Positions 24,104-32,297 of a stretch of DNA of 64,000 nucleotides are shown here, piece after piece. Location of the stretch: positions 62,001 to 126,000 of the forward strand of contig JADJFA010000014.1 in assembly GCA_016708875.1 (NCBI GenBank), given 5' to 3'. The translations under genes and the position numbers were made by a program. Under the pieces are notes generated by a model. It saw only the letters and a program-made list of their open reading frames with translations. It was not told the DNA's origin and ran no database searches. How positions within the stretch are numbered: position 1 is the stretch's first letter; each line of letters opens with the position of its first letter. The stretch is from Lewinellaceae bacterium. Lineage in GTDB: Bacteria; Bacteroidota; Bacteroidia; Chitinophagales; Saprospiraceae.

Positions 24104-24322
24104 TTACTTGTAGCGATAGATGATGCGTCCTCTTGTCAGGTCATAAGGCGACATCTCCACGGAGACTTTGTCGCCCGGCAAAATCCGGATATAGTGCATC
24201 CGCATTTTACCTGAAATGGTAGCCAAGATTACGTGGCCGTTTTCCAGTTGAACTTTGAAGTTCGCATTGGAAAGCGCTTCAGAAACCACGCCATCTTGTT
24301 TGATAATATCTTCTTTTGCCAT
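24104..24322 (-). CDS. infA: Translation initiation factor IF-1
   Basis: 72 residues, single OB-fold: MAKEDIIKQDGVVSEALSNANFKV, ENGHVILATISGKMRMHYIRILPGDKV, then SPYDLTRGRIIYRYK. IF-1 blocks the A site in initiation. Lies between map and rpmJ. Confidence 0.97.
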   Translation of the reverse strand: MAKEDIIKQDGVVSEALSNANFKVQLENGHVILATISGKMRMHYIRILPGDKVSVEMSPYDLTRGRIIYRYK

Positions 24323-24411
24323 AAAAATCGGCCTCTTTGGATTTCGGGGTGCAAATGTCTAACTTTTAGGCTGTATTTCCTGCAAGTTAGGGTTATTTTT
24401 TATTGCTTCCA

Positions 24412-25212
24412 TCAGAAAGCTGTGGTCAGATAGGATATCTGCTTTGTTTTTTTCACCACCACAGAGTGCTCATAGTGCGCACTGGGTGTCCTGTCTCTTG
24501 TGTGAATGGTCCAACCGTCCTCTGCTTGAAGTACCTCTTTTTTTCCTAAATTGACCATTGGCTCTATCGCCAGCACCAATCCTTCTAAAATCAAAGGTCC
24601 TTTTCCGCGTTTCCCATAGTTGGGTACTTCCGGGTCTTCGTGCAAGGAACGTCCTACGCCATGACCAACTAAATCACGTACTATTCCATAGGGATGTTTT
24701 CGCTCACAAAATTCCTGAATGGCCGAAGATATGTCCCCAACCCTCTTTCCGTGGACAGCTTGTTCGATGCCAATTAAAAGTGAAGCGTAAGTTACTCGGA
24801 GTAATTCCATGGTCGGCTCTTGCACATCTTGAAAAGCAAATGTGAAAGCTGCATCTCCATAAAAACCTTCAAGTTCTACCCCACAATCCACCGAAACGAT
24901 ATCGTCCTCTTTGAATTCGCGTTTGCTTGGTATTCCGTGCACTACAATATCATTGTACGAAACACAAAGCGAGCCAGGAAAAGGATTTTCACTTGAGCCA
25001 TAGCCTTTGAAAGCTGGACGACCGCCATGATCACGAATAAATTCTTCCGCAGCTTTATCAATCTCCTCTCCAGTCACACCAGGTTTCAACATACTCGCAA
25101 CAAGCGCTAAAGTTTTGGAAACCACTAAATTGGCATTGCGCATCAACTCTATTTCCGCGCTGGTTTTATAAAAAACCAGTTTACCTTCTTTTCCGCTTGC
25201 AAATAAGCCCAT
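24412..25212 (-). CDS. map: Methionine aminopeptidase, type I
   Basis: 266 residues. The five metal ligands of the family can be placed: two Asp in VSVDCGVELEGFYGDAAFTF, His in GHGVGRSLHEDP, Glu in LAIEPMVNLG, Glu near the C-terminus (HYEHSVVVKK). It removes the initiator Met from new proteins in the cytoplasm. It follows secY directly (3 bases apart), as in most spc operons. Confidence 0.97.
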   Translation of the reverse strand: MGLFASGKEGKLVFYKTSAEIELMRNANLVVSKTLALVASMLKPGVTGEEIDKAAEEFIRDHGGRPAFKGYGSSENPFPGSLCVSYNDIVVHGIPSKREFKEDDIVSVDCGVELEGFYGDAAFTFAFQDVQEPTMELLRVTYASLLIGIEQAVHGKRVGDISSAIQEFCERKHPYGIVRDLVGHGVGRSLHEDPEVPNYGKRGKGPLILEGLVLAIEPMVNLGKKEVLQAEDGWTIHTRDRTPSAHYEHSVVVKKTKQISYLTTAF

Positions 25213-25215
25213 GGT

Positions 25216-26580
25216 CTATTGAGGTTGCCCAACTTGTATACCCGAAGAAGAGCGGCCTTGGATACGACCAGATTTTATCAGGCCATCATATTTTTTTGTC
25301 AACAGGTAACTTTCTATTACCTGCAAGGTATCCAATGCAACACCCACCATAATGAGCAAAGTAGTGCCTCCAAAGAACAGCGCAAATTGCTGGTTGACGC
25401 CTAGCGATGCTGCAATAGAAGGTAGAATACCTAGCAAACCCAAGAATACAGCGCCTGGAAGTGTAATGCGGGTCATGATGTTGTCAATGTATTCAGAAGT
25501 AGACTCGCCTGGCTTTACTCCTGGTATGAAAGCGTTGTTGCGTTTCAGGTATTCAGCGTAGTTGGTTGGGTTGATCATCAGAGCAGTATACACATAAGTA
25601 AACACCACTATGAGGGTGAAGAACAACGCATTGTACCCAAAAGAATAAATATCGCTGAACATAGGAACCCCTCCGCCTGTCGCACCCGATCCAGACATGT
25701 ATTGCATGGCGGTAGCAGGCAAGAACATCAGCGCCTGGGCAAAGATGATGGGCATAACACCTGCAGAGTTGATTTTCAAAGGCAGGTAATCCCGGGCACT
25801 GGCTTGTGGCATAGTCCCACCAGTGCGACCTACCATCCGCTTAGCAAACTGTATTGGTATTCGCCTGACTCCTTGGATAACCAAGATGGTGGCAAGCACA
25901 ATGAGGAAGAAAAATGCAAGTTCAACAAAGAAAAGCAGTAATCTGTTCTCCCCAAAAAGCTTCACGAATTCGAAGGAGAATGCATACGGCAATCGTGCAA
26001 TAATGCCCGACATGATGATGATCGAAACACCGTTGCCTATACCTTTATCAGTGATCCGTTCACCCAACCACATACAGAAGATCGTACCTGCTGTGAGGAT
26101 AATGATGTTGGAGAACCAAAACAGTCCTTCAGGCACATCAGGTGAAACGCCACCAGGAATGCTGCGAATGAGTTGCAGGTAGCCACCACCCTGAACGAGT
26201 GTAATAGCCACTGTGAGCATTCGGGTGATTTGATTCAACTTTTTGCGTCCGCTTTCTCCTTCTTTGGTTTGAAGGCGCTGGAAATACGGCACTGCAAATC
26301 CCAACAACTGCACAATAATAGATGCCGTGATGTAGGGCATTACGCCTAAGGCAAAAATGGCCGCGTTGTCGAAAGCACCTCCTGTGAAGATATTGATAAG
26401 TCCTAAAAGGTCGTTCCCGCCTCTATTTTGTGAGGCTTTGTCGAGCGCAGCAGGGACTACACCTGGCAACACAATGAATGTGCCGACCCGGTAAACCAGT
26501 ACCAATGCAAGCGTAAAGAGGATGCGCTCGCGGAGCTCTTTAATGCTCCAGATATTTTTAACGACGGTAAAAAATTTCAT
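25216..26580 (-). CDS. secY: Protein translocase subunit SecY
   Basis: 454 residues with ten predicted membrane helices. Landmarks: KNIWSIKELRERILFTLALVLVYRVGTFIVLPGV start, the plug-and-pore region GGNDLLGLINIFTGGAF, QRLQTKEGESGRKKLNQITR loop, RRIPIQFAKRMVGRTGG (cytoplasmic loop 4), PGVKPGESTSEYIDNIMTRIT and the C-terminal GLIKSGRIQGRSS. Main channel of the Sec system. Between rplO and map. Confidence 0.97.
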   Translation of the reverse strand: MKFFTVVKNIWSIKELRERILFTLALVLVYRVGTFIVLPGVVPAALDKASQNRGGNDLLGLINIFTGGAFDNAAIFALGVMPYITASIIVQLLGFAVPYFQRLQTKEGESGRKKLNQITRMLTVAITLVQGGGYLQLIRSIPGGVSPDVPEGLFWFSNIIILTAGTIFCMWLGERITDKGIGNGVSIIIMSGIIARLPYAFSFEFVKLFGENRLLLFFVELAFFFLIVLATILVIQGVRRIPIQFAKRMVGRTGGTMPQASARDYLPLKINSAGVMPIIFAQALMFLPATAMQYMSGSGATGGGVPMFSDIYSFGYNALFFTLIVVFTYVYTALMINPTNYAEYLKRNNAFIPGVKPGESTSEYIDNIMTRITLPGAVFLGLLGILPSIAASLGVNQQFALFFGGTTLLIMVGVALDTLQVIESYLLTKKYDGLIKSGRIQGRSSSGIQVGQPQ

Positions 26581-26594
26581 TACCGAAAAAGGAT

Positions 26595-27041
26595 TTAAAC
26601 GAGTTCGATGCTTCCACCGAGGGCTTCGATGGCGGCTTTGGCAGATGCCGAGGCGGCGTGTACTTTAAGGTTTACTTTGGAGGCCAATTTACCTTTTCCC
26701 AACACTTTGATTTTGTCGGAAGCGCGGGATACCCCGGCAGCCACCAAAGCGGCAATATCAAATGTTGTAGATCCGGTTTTTTGAACCAAGGCTTCGAGTG
26801 CGCCCAAATTGAGCGGCGCATACTCCAAACGATTCACGTTCTTGAAGCCACGTTTCGGCAAACGGCGCTGCATAGGCGTTTGACCGCCCTCAAAGTGGCG
26901 CTTTTCTTTAGAGCCGCTACGTGCTCTGTCGCCTTTGTGACCACGTGTCGAGGTGCCACCACGACCGGAGCCTTGGCCGCGACCGATACGCTTCCCCTTT
27001 TTGGTAGAACCTTCCGCCGGTTGGAGATTAGAGAGATCCAT
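26595..27041 (-). CDS. rplO: Ribosomal protein L15
   Basis: 148 residues. Start MDLSNLQPAEGSTKKGKRIGRGQGSGRGGTSTRGHKG, then FEGGQTPMQRRLPKRGFKN, typical of L15; C-terminal HAASASAKAAIEALGGSIELV. Between rpmD and secY. Confidence 0.97.
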   Translation of the reverse strand: MDLSNLQPAEGSTKKGKRIGRGQGSGRGGTSTRGHKGDRARSGSKEKRHFEGGQTPMQRRLPKRGFKNVNRLEYAPLNLGALEALVQKTGSTTFDIAALVAAGVSRASDKIKVLGKGKLASKVNLKVHAASASAKAAIEALGGSIELV

Positions 27042-27122
27042 TGCTTATCTTTATTTCAATGCCGGACGATGAACGCACAGCAAGATTTTTAAATTGATTT
27101 CAATTCGATGCGCATCAAACGC

Positions 27123-27302
27123 CTAGACGTTTTCAACTTTCACCAAGTGTTGTACGACGCGAATCATGCCCTCTAATTGGGGAGTCGCTTCGTGCTGAAC
27201 CGTTTGGTTCATTTTGCGAAAGCCGAGCGCAGTGAGCGTAAGTTTTTGGCGCTTTGGCTTGTCTATGGGACTTCTTTGCAGCGTGATGTTTACTTTGCTC
27301 AT
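27123..27302 (-). CDS. rpmD: Ribosomal protein L30
   Basis: A 59-residue gene, ATG at 27302 and TAG at 27123-27125: begins MSKVNITLQRSPIDKPKRQ, then LTLTALGFRKMNQTVQ and ends IRVVQHLVKVENV. This is the L30 sequence pattern and normal length. Between rpsE (3 bases upstream) and rplO. Confidence 0.95.
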   Translation of the reverse strand: MSKVNITLQRSPIDKPKRQKLTLTALGFRKMNQTVQHEATPQLEGMIRVVQHLVKVENV

Positions 27303-27305
27303 TGC

Positions 27306-27833
27306 TTATCCTTTAAAAAGTTTTTCCAATGAAATACCGCGCTGGCGAGCCACTTCAGAAGGGCTGCGAAGGCTGGCGAGGGCAGCAATAGTGGCTTTTA
27401 CCACGTTGTGAGGGTTGGCAGAGCCTTGCGACTTGGCAAGACAGTCGTGTACCCCTACTGATTCGAGCACTGCTCGCATAGCACCTCCTGCGATAACACC
27501 CGTACCGTGTGCGGCCGGTTTGATGAGCACTCGGCCAGCATCAAACTTTCCGTATGCTTCGTGCGGGATAGTTCCGTTAAGGATAGGCACTTTAACCAGA
27601 TTTTTCTCCGCGTCTTTTACTGCTTTGGAAATGGCTTCCGACACCTCGCGAGCTTTCCCAAGCCCTTGGCCAATGGTGCCTTTGCCATCGCCTACCACAA
27701 CTACGGCAGCGAAGGTGAACGTACGACCACCTTTCGTGACCTTGGCCACGCGGTTGAGCGTCACGAGTTTTTCTTTGAGGCCAGACTCCTCAGTAGTGCG
27801 TGAAACTTCTTTTTCTCTTTCTTGCTTTGCCAT
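27306..27833 (-). CDS. rpsE: Ribosomal protein S5
   Basis: 175 residues. Double-stranded RNA-binding-like N-terminal domain: LVTLNRVAKVTKGGRTFTFAAVVVVGDGKGTIGQGLGKAREV; C-terminal VIAGGAMRAVLESVGVHDCLAKSQGSANPHNVVKATIAAL. S5 is part of decoding fidelity. Between rplR and rpmD. Confidence 0.97.
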   Translation of the reverse strand: MAKQEREKEVSRTTEESGLKEKLVTLNRVAKVTKGGRTFTFAAVVVVGDGKGTIGQGLGKAREVSEAISKAVKDAEKNLVKVPILNGTIPHEAYGKFDAGRVLIKPAAHGTGVIAGGAMRAVLESVGVHDCLAKSQGSANPHNVVKATIAALASLRSPSEVARQRGISLEKLFKG

Positions 27834-27853
27834 TTTGCTAAGCTTGTTTATTT

Positions 27854-28195
27854 TTAGAACTGAAGTCCTCCTTCACGTGCGCCTTCGGCCAAAGCCTTTA
27901 CACGCCCATGATAAAGGTAGCCGCCACGGTCGAACACCACTGATTGGATGCCTGCTGCTTTAGCACGCTCCGCTATAAGTTTTCCTACTTCAGTAGCCTG
28001 AGCGCTATTGTTGCCTTTCATGCCTAAGGAAGTAGCTGATGCCAGTGTATGACCTGCCAAATCGTTGATTACCTGGCAGTAAATAGCATTGTTGGAGCGA
28101 TACACGCTAAGGCGTGGACGTTCTGGAGTGCCATTAACTTTCTTGCGGACGCGCATATGTATGCGCTTTCGGCTTTGCTCTTTTGTACGTTTCAT
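27854..28195 (-). CDS. rplR: Ribosomal protein L18
   Basis: 113 residues. RKKVNGTPERPRLSVYRSNNAIYCQVINDLAGHTLASAT, and the end VVFDRGGYLYHGRVKALAEGAREGGLQF, which binds 5S rRNA. Between rplF and rpsE. Confidence 0.97.
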   Translation of the reverse strand: MKRTKEQSRKRIHMRVRKKVNGTPERPRLSVYRSNNAIYCQVINDLAGHTLASATSLGMKGNNSAQATEVGKLIAERAKAAGIQSVVFDRGGYLYHGRVKALAEGAREGGLQF

Positions 28196-28247
28196 CGTTG
28201 AATATCAATTTAGGCGATCCCGATTGCTGACCGGGAAAGCATTGAAT

Positions 28248-28808
28248 TTATTTCTTGCCACCAGCAGTCTTGCCTGCTTTGCGACGGATTTGTTCGCCTT
28301 TGAACATGATACCCTTTCCTTTGTAAGGTTCTGGTTTGCGGAATCCGCGCATTTTTGCACAGACTTGACCCAGTAACTCTTTGTCAATTCCCTCCAGGCG
28401 AATAAGCGGTGGTTGACCTTTTTCCATAGCCGTCGTAACTTTTATTTCCGAAGGCACGTAGAACATTACCGGGTGAGAGAAGCCAATGGTGAAGGTGACC
28501 AAGTTGCCTTGGTTTTCCACACGAAAGCCTACACCGATGATTTCCATTTCGCGCTTATAACCTTCACTCACGCCCACTACCATATTATTGATAAGTGCAC
28601 GGTAAAGGCCGTGCATGGCACGGTGACGCTTTTGGTCGGTTGGTCGGTTCACGGTAAGTGTGCCATCTTCGACACTTACCTGGATATCTGGATCAACCTT
28701 TTGGCTAAGCGATCCTTTTGGGCCTTTCACAGTAACCGTATTATCGGATGCAACCATGATTTCCACTTTTTCGGGAAGGCTTATCGGCAATTTTCCTATG
28801 CGTGACAT
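28248..28808 (-). CDS. rplF: Ribosomal protein L6
   Basis: 186 residues. MSRIGKLPISLPEKVEIMV start, VKGPKGSL, HGLYRALINNMVVGVSEGYKRE, and the C-terminal KMRGFRKPEPYKGKGIMFKGEQIRRKAGKT, the L6 signature. Between rpsH and rplR. Confidence 0.97.
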   Translation of the reverse strand: MSRIGKLPISLPEKVEIMVASDNTVTVKGPKGSLSQKVDPDIQVSVEDGTLTVNRPTDQKRHRAMHGLYRALINNMVVGVSEGYKREMEIIGVGFRVENQGNLVTFTIGFSHPVMFYVPSEIKVTTAMEKGQPPLIRLEGIDKELLGQVCAKMRGFRKPEPYKGKGIMFKGEQIRRKAGKTAGGKK

Positions 28809-28830
28809 ATCGCAGAGTATTCTTTATTAA

Positions 28831-29241
28831 TTAACTTATGTAGCAAAGCAACTCGCCACCTACGTTGAGGTCACGGGCTTTTTTGTCGGTCATCACCCCC
28901 TTGGAAGTGGACACAATCATGATGCCCAAGCCATTGATAATCCGAGGAATATCGCCAGCACCTGAAAACTTGCGAAGGCCTGGACGGCTGACACGCACGA
29001 GTTCACGGATGATCGGTTTTTTGGTCAACGTATCGTATTTCAGGGCTATTTTAATAAGACCCTGCTTGTTCTCCGGTGTTTTGTCTTCGAAGGTATATTT
29101 TAGGATATACCCTTGGTCGTACAAGATCTCCGTCATGGATTTCTTGATGCGCGAAGCCGGAATCTCTACGATGCGGTGCCCCGCCATTTGCGCATTGCGG
29201 ATGCGGGTGAGATAGTCTGCTATCGGGTCGGTGACGTGCAT
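28831..29241 (-). CDS. rpsH: Ribosomal protein S8
   Basis: 136 residues. MHVTDPIADYLTRIRNAQMAGH start and the C-terminal GLGIMIVSTSKGVMTDKKARDLNVGGELLCYIS. S8 binds the central domain of 16S rRNA and, in enterobacteria, the spc mRNA. Between rpsN and rplF. Confidence 0.97.
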   Translation of the reverse strand: MHVTDPIADYLTRIRNAQMAGHRIVEIPASRIKKSMTEILYDQGYILKYTFEDKTPENKQGLIKIALKYDTLTKKPIIRELVRVSRPGLRKFSGAGDIPRIINGLGIMIVSTSKGVMTDKKARDLNVGGELLCYIS

Positions 29242-29261
29242 TTTATCAAAAAATAGATGAT

Positions 29262-29345
29262 AGTTGTTGGTTGGTATTAACCTTTGACTTTTGAGTATTG
29301 ACTTTTGACTTTGGTGTCAAATGTCGATCACAAATGTCTAGGGTC
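29262..29345. repeat. Word repeat before rpsH (TTGACTTTTGA words)
   Basis: GACTTTTGAGTATTGACTTTTGACTTTGG runs of a TTGACTTT word at 29284-29312, followed by partly inverse TGTCAAATGT and GGGTCAA. The inverse half is weak. It lies in the 113-base gap between rpsN and rpsH. Confidence 0.5.
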
Positions 29346-29354
29346 AATGGTATT

Positions 29355-29624
29355 TTACCACGATGCTTTTGTAATGCCCGGAATCTTACCGAACAAAGCC
29401 ATCTCGCGGAATTTGACACGGCATATACCGAACTTGCGCATATAGCCTTTTGGACGCCCCGTCAGCAAGCAGCGGTTGTGCAAGCGGATGGGATTGGAAT
29501 TGCGGGGCAATTTGTCAAGTGCGTCGTAGTCACCAGCCTCTTTGAGCTTCTTGCGAAGATCGGCATATTTGGCTACCATGCGCTTGCGTTTATTTTCCCG
29601 GGCAATGACGGATTTCTTTGCCAT
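29355..29624 (-). CDS. rpsN: Ribosomal protein S14 (zinc-free, long form)
   Basis: 89 residues. MAKKSVIARENKRKRMVAKYADLRKKLK, then LHNRCLLTGRPKGYMRKFGICRVKFREMALFGKIPGITKASW. The CxxC zinc motif of the short form is absent, so it is the C-minus type. Between rplE and rpsH. Confidence 0.97.
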   Translation of the reverse strand: MAKKSVIARENKRKRMVAKYADLRKKLKEAGDYDALDKLPRNSNPIRLHNRCLLTGRPKGYMRKFGICRVKFREMALFGKIPGITKASW

Positions 29625-29657
29625 GTTGCTTTATGTCTTTGTAGTGATAATCTGAGC

Positions 29658-30209
29658 TTATTTTTTTACGAAAGGCATTCCCAGTTCTTTAAGCAGGGCG
29701 TATGCTTCGGCATCTGTTTTAGCAGTTGTCACAATCGTGATGTCCATTCCCATGATCTTGCTCACTTTTTCAATGTCAATTTCAGGGAAAATGATCTGCT
29801 CTGTGATCCCCATTGTGTAGTTGCCACGTCCGTCGAACGATTTGTCGTTCACGCCACGGAAGTCACGCACACGAGGCAGGGAAATGTTCAAAAAGCGATC
29901 CAAAAACTCGTACATCCGGTCGCCGCGCAACGTGACGCGAACACCGATCGGCATCCCTTCACGAAGTTTGAAGTTCGAGATGGATTGTTTAGCCTTGGTA
30001 TGAACGGCTTTCTGACCAACAATGATCGAGAGTTCAGCAGCGGCGTTGTCCACCAACTTTTTATCGCCCGTAGCATCGCCGATGCCTTGGTTGATGCAGA
30101 CCTTCTCAATGCGAGGTACTTGCATTACAGAGGAGTAGTTGAACTGCTGCATAAGTGCAGGAGCCACTTCCTTCTGATATTTTGTCTTAAGACGAGGTAC
30201 GTAGTTCAT
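29658..30209 (-). CDS. rplE: Ribosomal protein L5
   Basis: 183 residues. Landmarks: RIEKVCINQGIGDATGDKK, AAAELSIIVGQKAVHTKAKQSISNFKLREGMPIGVRVTLRGDRMYEFLDRF, EQIIFPEID, MDITIVTTAKTDAEAYALLKELGMPF. It binds 5S rRNA and bridges to 30S. The start codon overlaps the rplX stop by one base (TAATG), so the two are translationally coupled. Confidence 0.97.
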   Translation of the reverse strand: MNYVPRLKTKYQKEVAPALMQQFNYSSVMQVPRIEKVCINQGIGDATGDKKLVDNAAAELSIIVGQKAVHTKAKQSISNFKLREGMPIGVRVTLRGDRMYEFLDRFLNISLPRVRDFRGVNDKSFDGRGNYTMGITEQIIFPEIDIEKVSKIMGMDITIVTTAKTDAEAYALLKELGMPFVKK

Positions 30210-30556
30210 TACTTGATGACGTTACCAGATTTTTTTGAATAGCGCACACGTACGCCGTTTTCTTCTCGGCGACCGATACGCGTTGCATCGCCGCTTTTAG
30301 GGTCAAGGTGCGAAAGATTGGAAATGTGGATACTGGCCTCCATTTCCTGAATCCCACCCGGTTCGTTTTGGGTGGCTTTCACGTGTTTCTTCACGATCCG
30401 CACACCTTGCACGATTGCCCGATTTTTATCAGGGAAAACTTGTAGCACTTCACCTTTCTTTCCCTTGTCATCGCCAGCATTGACGATCACATTGTCACCC
30501 TTGCGGATGTGGAGTTTTGGTGTAAAGCGTTTTACTGTATTTTTCTTCGTAGCCAT
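30209..30556 (-). CDS. rplX: Ribosomal protein L24
   Basis: 115 residues from the ATG at 30556 (MATKKNTVKRFTPKLHIRKGDNVIV), which follows the word repeat; a longer frame upstream would translate the repeat. The KOW motif is visible: KGDNVIVNAGDDKGKKGEVLQVFPDKNRAIVQGV. L24 starts 50S assembly. Overlaps rplE by one base. Confidence 0.96.
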   Translation of the reverse strand: MATKKNTVKRFTPKLHIRKGDNVIVNAGDDKGKKGEVLQVFPDKNRAIVQGVRIVKKHVKATQNEPGGIQEMEASIHISNLSHLDPKSGDATRIGRREENGVRVRYSKKSGNVIK

Positions 30557-30638
30557 TTTGTCAATGTGATAATTTGATAATGTGGCAATTTGATAATCAA
30601 TCAATTATCACATTATTCAATTAACGAATTATCAAATT
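30557..30638. repeat. Inverted word repeat between rplN and rplX (TTGATAAT words)
   Basis: TGATAATTTGATAATG, AATTTGATAATC, then the inverse AATTATCACATTATT and AATTATCAAATT. It sits inside the ribosomal operon, just 5' of rplX. Confidence 0.8.
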
Positions 30639-30639
30639 C

Positions 30640-31008
30640 TTAAAGCACTTCTGGTGCAAGCGACACGATACGCATATAGTCCTTTTCGCGTAATTCGCGA
30701 GCAACAGGGCCAAAAATGCGGGTGCCACGCGGTTCGTCGGAAGCATTTAGCAGTACTACTGCATTGTCGTCGAAGCGGATGTAGGATCCGTCTTTCCGGC
30801 GGATTTCCTTACGGGTGCGTACGATGACTGCTTTCGAAACAGTGCCTTTTTTGATACCACCGCTAGAGGTGGCGTCTTTCACGGTCACCACAATCTTATC
30901 GCCGACACCGGCATAGCGTTGACGAGTGTGGCCCAGCACACGAATGCAAAGCACTTCTTTCGCGCCGGAGTTATCGGCCACATTCAAACGAGACTCTTGC
31001 TGAATCAT
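30640..31008 (-). CDS. rplN: Ribosomal protein L14
   Basis: 122 residues, standard length. MIQQESRLNVADNSGAKEVLCIRVLG start; KIVVTVKDATSSGGIKKG; RDDxxG-type C-terminus with ASDEPRGTRIFGPVARELREKDYMRIVSLAPEVL. Contacts 16S rRNA at the subunit interface. Between rpsQ and rplX. Confidence 0.97.
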   Translation of the reverse strand: MIQQESRLNVADNSGAKEVLCIRVLGHTRQRYAGVGDKIVVTVKDATSSGGIKKGTVSKAVIVRTRKEIRRKDGSYIRFDDNAVVLLNASDEPRGTRIFGPVARELREKDYMRIVSLAPEVL

Positions 31009-31011
31009 GAC

Positions 31012-31097
31012 GTATTTGAGTTATGAGTTTCAAGTATCAAGTTTCAGGTTACTACATACTTGGGGGTAACTTGAAACTTGAAACTGAAAACTTGAAA
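31012..31097. repeat. Inverted word repeat between rpsQ and rplN (CAAGTTTCAAG words)
   Basis: GAGTTTCAAGTATCAAGTTTC then AACTTGAAACTTGAAACTGAAAACTTGAAA, i.e. the AAGTTTCA word and its inverse; same words as at 12120-12215. Confidence 0.8.
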
Positions 31098-31361
31098 TTA
31101 TTTCGCTCTTTCAACAACTTCTACCAGGCGCCAGCGCTTCATTTTGCTAAGCGGACGGGTTTCCATGATGCGTACCAGATCGCCCGTGTTGCAAGTATTC
31201 TCCTCGTCGTGCGCGAAGAATTTCTTGGATCGCTTTACGAATTTACCGTAAAGTGGGTGCATAAGCCGGCGTTCGACTTTCACGGAAATCGTCTTGTCCA
31301 TTTTAGTGGACACCACGACACCAGTTTTTGTTTTGCGAAGTTTTCTTACTACTGCTTCCAT
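31098..31361 (-). CDS. rpsQ: Ribosomal protein S17
   Basis: 87 residues, OB-fold S17: RKTKTGVVVSTKMDKTISVKVERRLMHPLYGKFVKRSKKFFAHDEEN, GDLVRIMETRPLSKMKRWRLVEVVERAK. Between rpmC and rplN. Confidence 0.97.
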   Translation of the reverse strand: MEAVVRKLRKTKTGVVVSTKMDKTISVKVERRLMHPLYGKFVKRSKKFFAHDEENTCNTGDLVRIMETRPLSKMKRWRLVEVVERAK

Positions 31362-31438
31362 CTATTGAGATGTAGTTAGTTGAACTTTGTTGTAATGCTA
31401 AAATCTTTCCGTCACGCTTTTGACGCGACTTTGAAACT

Positions 31439-31699
31439 TTAGCGGTTTTTGCGACGACGAGCGCGAATTTTGCTCCGCATTGCTAGTTCATCTGGAGACA
31501 TCGCTGCTATTTCGCGGCGGCGGCCTTCCGTTAGAATGCGGGCAACATCACGGCGCAACTCCCGGATTTCCATGGGGTTGGCAATGCCTTTGGCCGCATG
31601 GTCGAACTTCATTTGTTGATATTCATGCTCTGCACTGGCAAGCTGACTGCGCAGTTCATCTTCAGTCATATCAACGAGGTTCAATTTTTCCTTTGCCAT
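31439..31699 (-). CDS. rpmC: Ribosomal protein L29
   Basis: 86 residues from the ATG at 31699 (MAKEKLNLVDMTEDELRSQLAS); a longer frame upstream would translate the word repeat. The core AEHEYQQMKFDHAAKGIANPMEIRELRRDVARILTEGRRRE is L29; a basic tail RSKIRARRRKNR follows. L29 lies near the tunnel exit. Between rplP and rpsQ. Confidence 0.95.
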   Translation of the reverse strand: MAKEKLNLVDMTEDELRSQLASAEHEYQQMKFDHAAKGIANPMEIRELRRDVARILTEGRRREIAAMSPDELAMRSKIRARRRKNR

Positions 31700-31795
31700 T
31701 GTTACTTTCTGTTTATTCGGTGATTCAGCTATTGGGTTATTTGGAGATTCTGGTGATAACCAACTCAACAAATACACAATTAACCAAAACAGATT
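31700..31795. repeat. Inverted word repeat between rplP and rpmC (TTGGTTATTTGG-like words)
   Basis: GTGATTCAG, GGGTTATTTGGAGATTCTGGTGATAACC, then ACACAATTAACCAAAAC. The pairing is weaker than at the other loci. It sits 5' of rpmC. Confidence 0.5.
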
Positions 31796-32215
31796 TTATC
31801 CTTCGTAATCGTGACGAGTCACGCTTTTGCAAGCCATTGGCAGTTTTGCTGCCCCTAGGCGAAGCGATGCATGTGCTATTTCAGGAGTCACACCTTCTAT
31901 TTCGAAGATGATCCGACCTGGCTGCACTTCTGCAACATAGTGGTCAACCGCACCTTTACCTTTACCCATACGCACTTCAGCGGGCTTGGAAGTAAGCGGT
32001 TTGTCAGGGAAAACACGGATCCAAACCTTGCCTTCACGTTTCATGTGACGGGTAAGGGCGATACGTGCTGCCTCAATCTGACGGCTCGTTAGACGGCCAA
32101 ATTCCAAGGATTTCAATGCGAAAGAGCCGAAGGAAATGGAACTGCCTTTGAAAGCCAGGCCGCGGTTGCGGCCTTTCTGCATTTTGCGATATTTCTGACG
32201 CTTGGGCTGTAACAT
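31796..32215 (-). CDS. rplP: Ribosomal protein L16
   Basis: 139 residues. MLQPKRQKYRKMQKGRNRGLAFKG start, FGRLTSRQIEAARIALTRHMKREGKVWIRVFPDKPLTSKPAEVRMGKGKGAVDHYVA. L16 positions tRNA near the peptidyl-transferase centre. Between rpsC and rpmC. Confidence 0.97.
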   Translation of the reverse strand: MLQPKRQKYRKMQKGRNRGLAFKGSSISFGSFALKSLEFGRLTSRQIEAARIALTRHMKREGKVWIRVFPDKPLTSKPAEVRMGKGKGAVDHYVAEVQPGRIIFEIEGVTPEIAHASLRLGAAKLPMACKSVTRHDYEG

Positions 32216-32297
32216 CGTATGGATGATTTAGAAAGCCTGTCAATCAATGTGTTAGTTTCTTGGCAGAAAGTTTTTCCGCCTTAATATTATGGGAGAC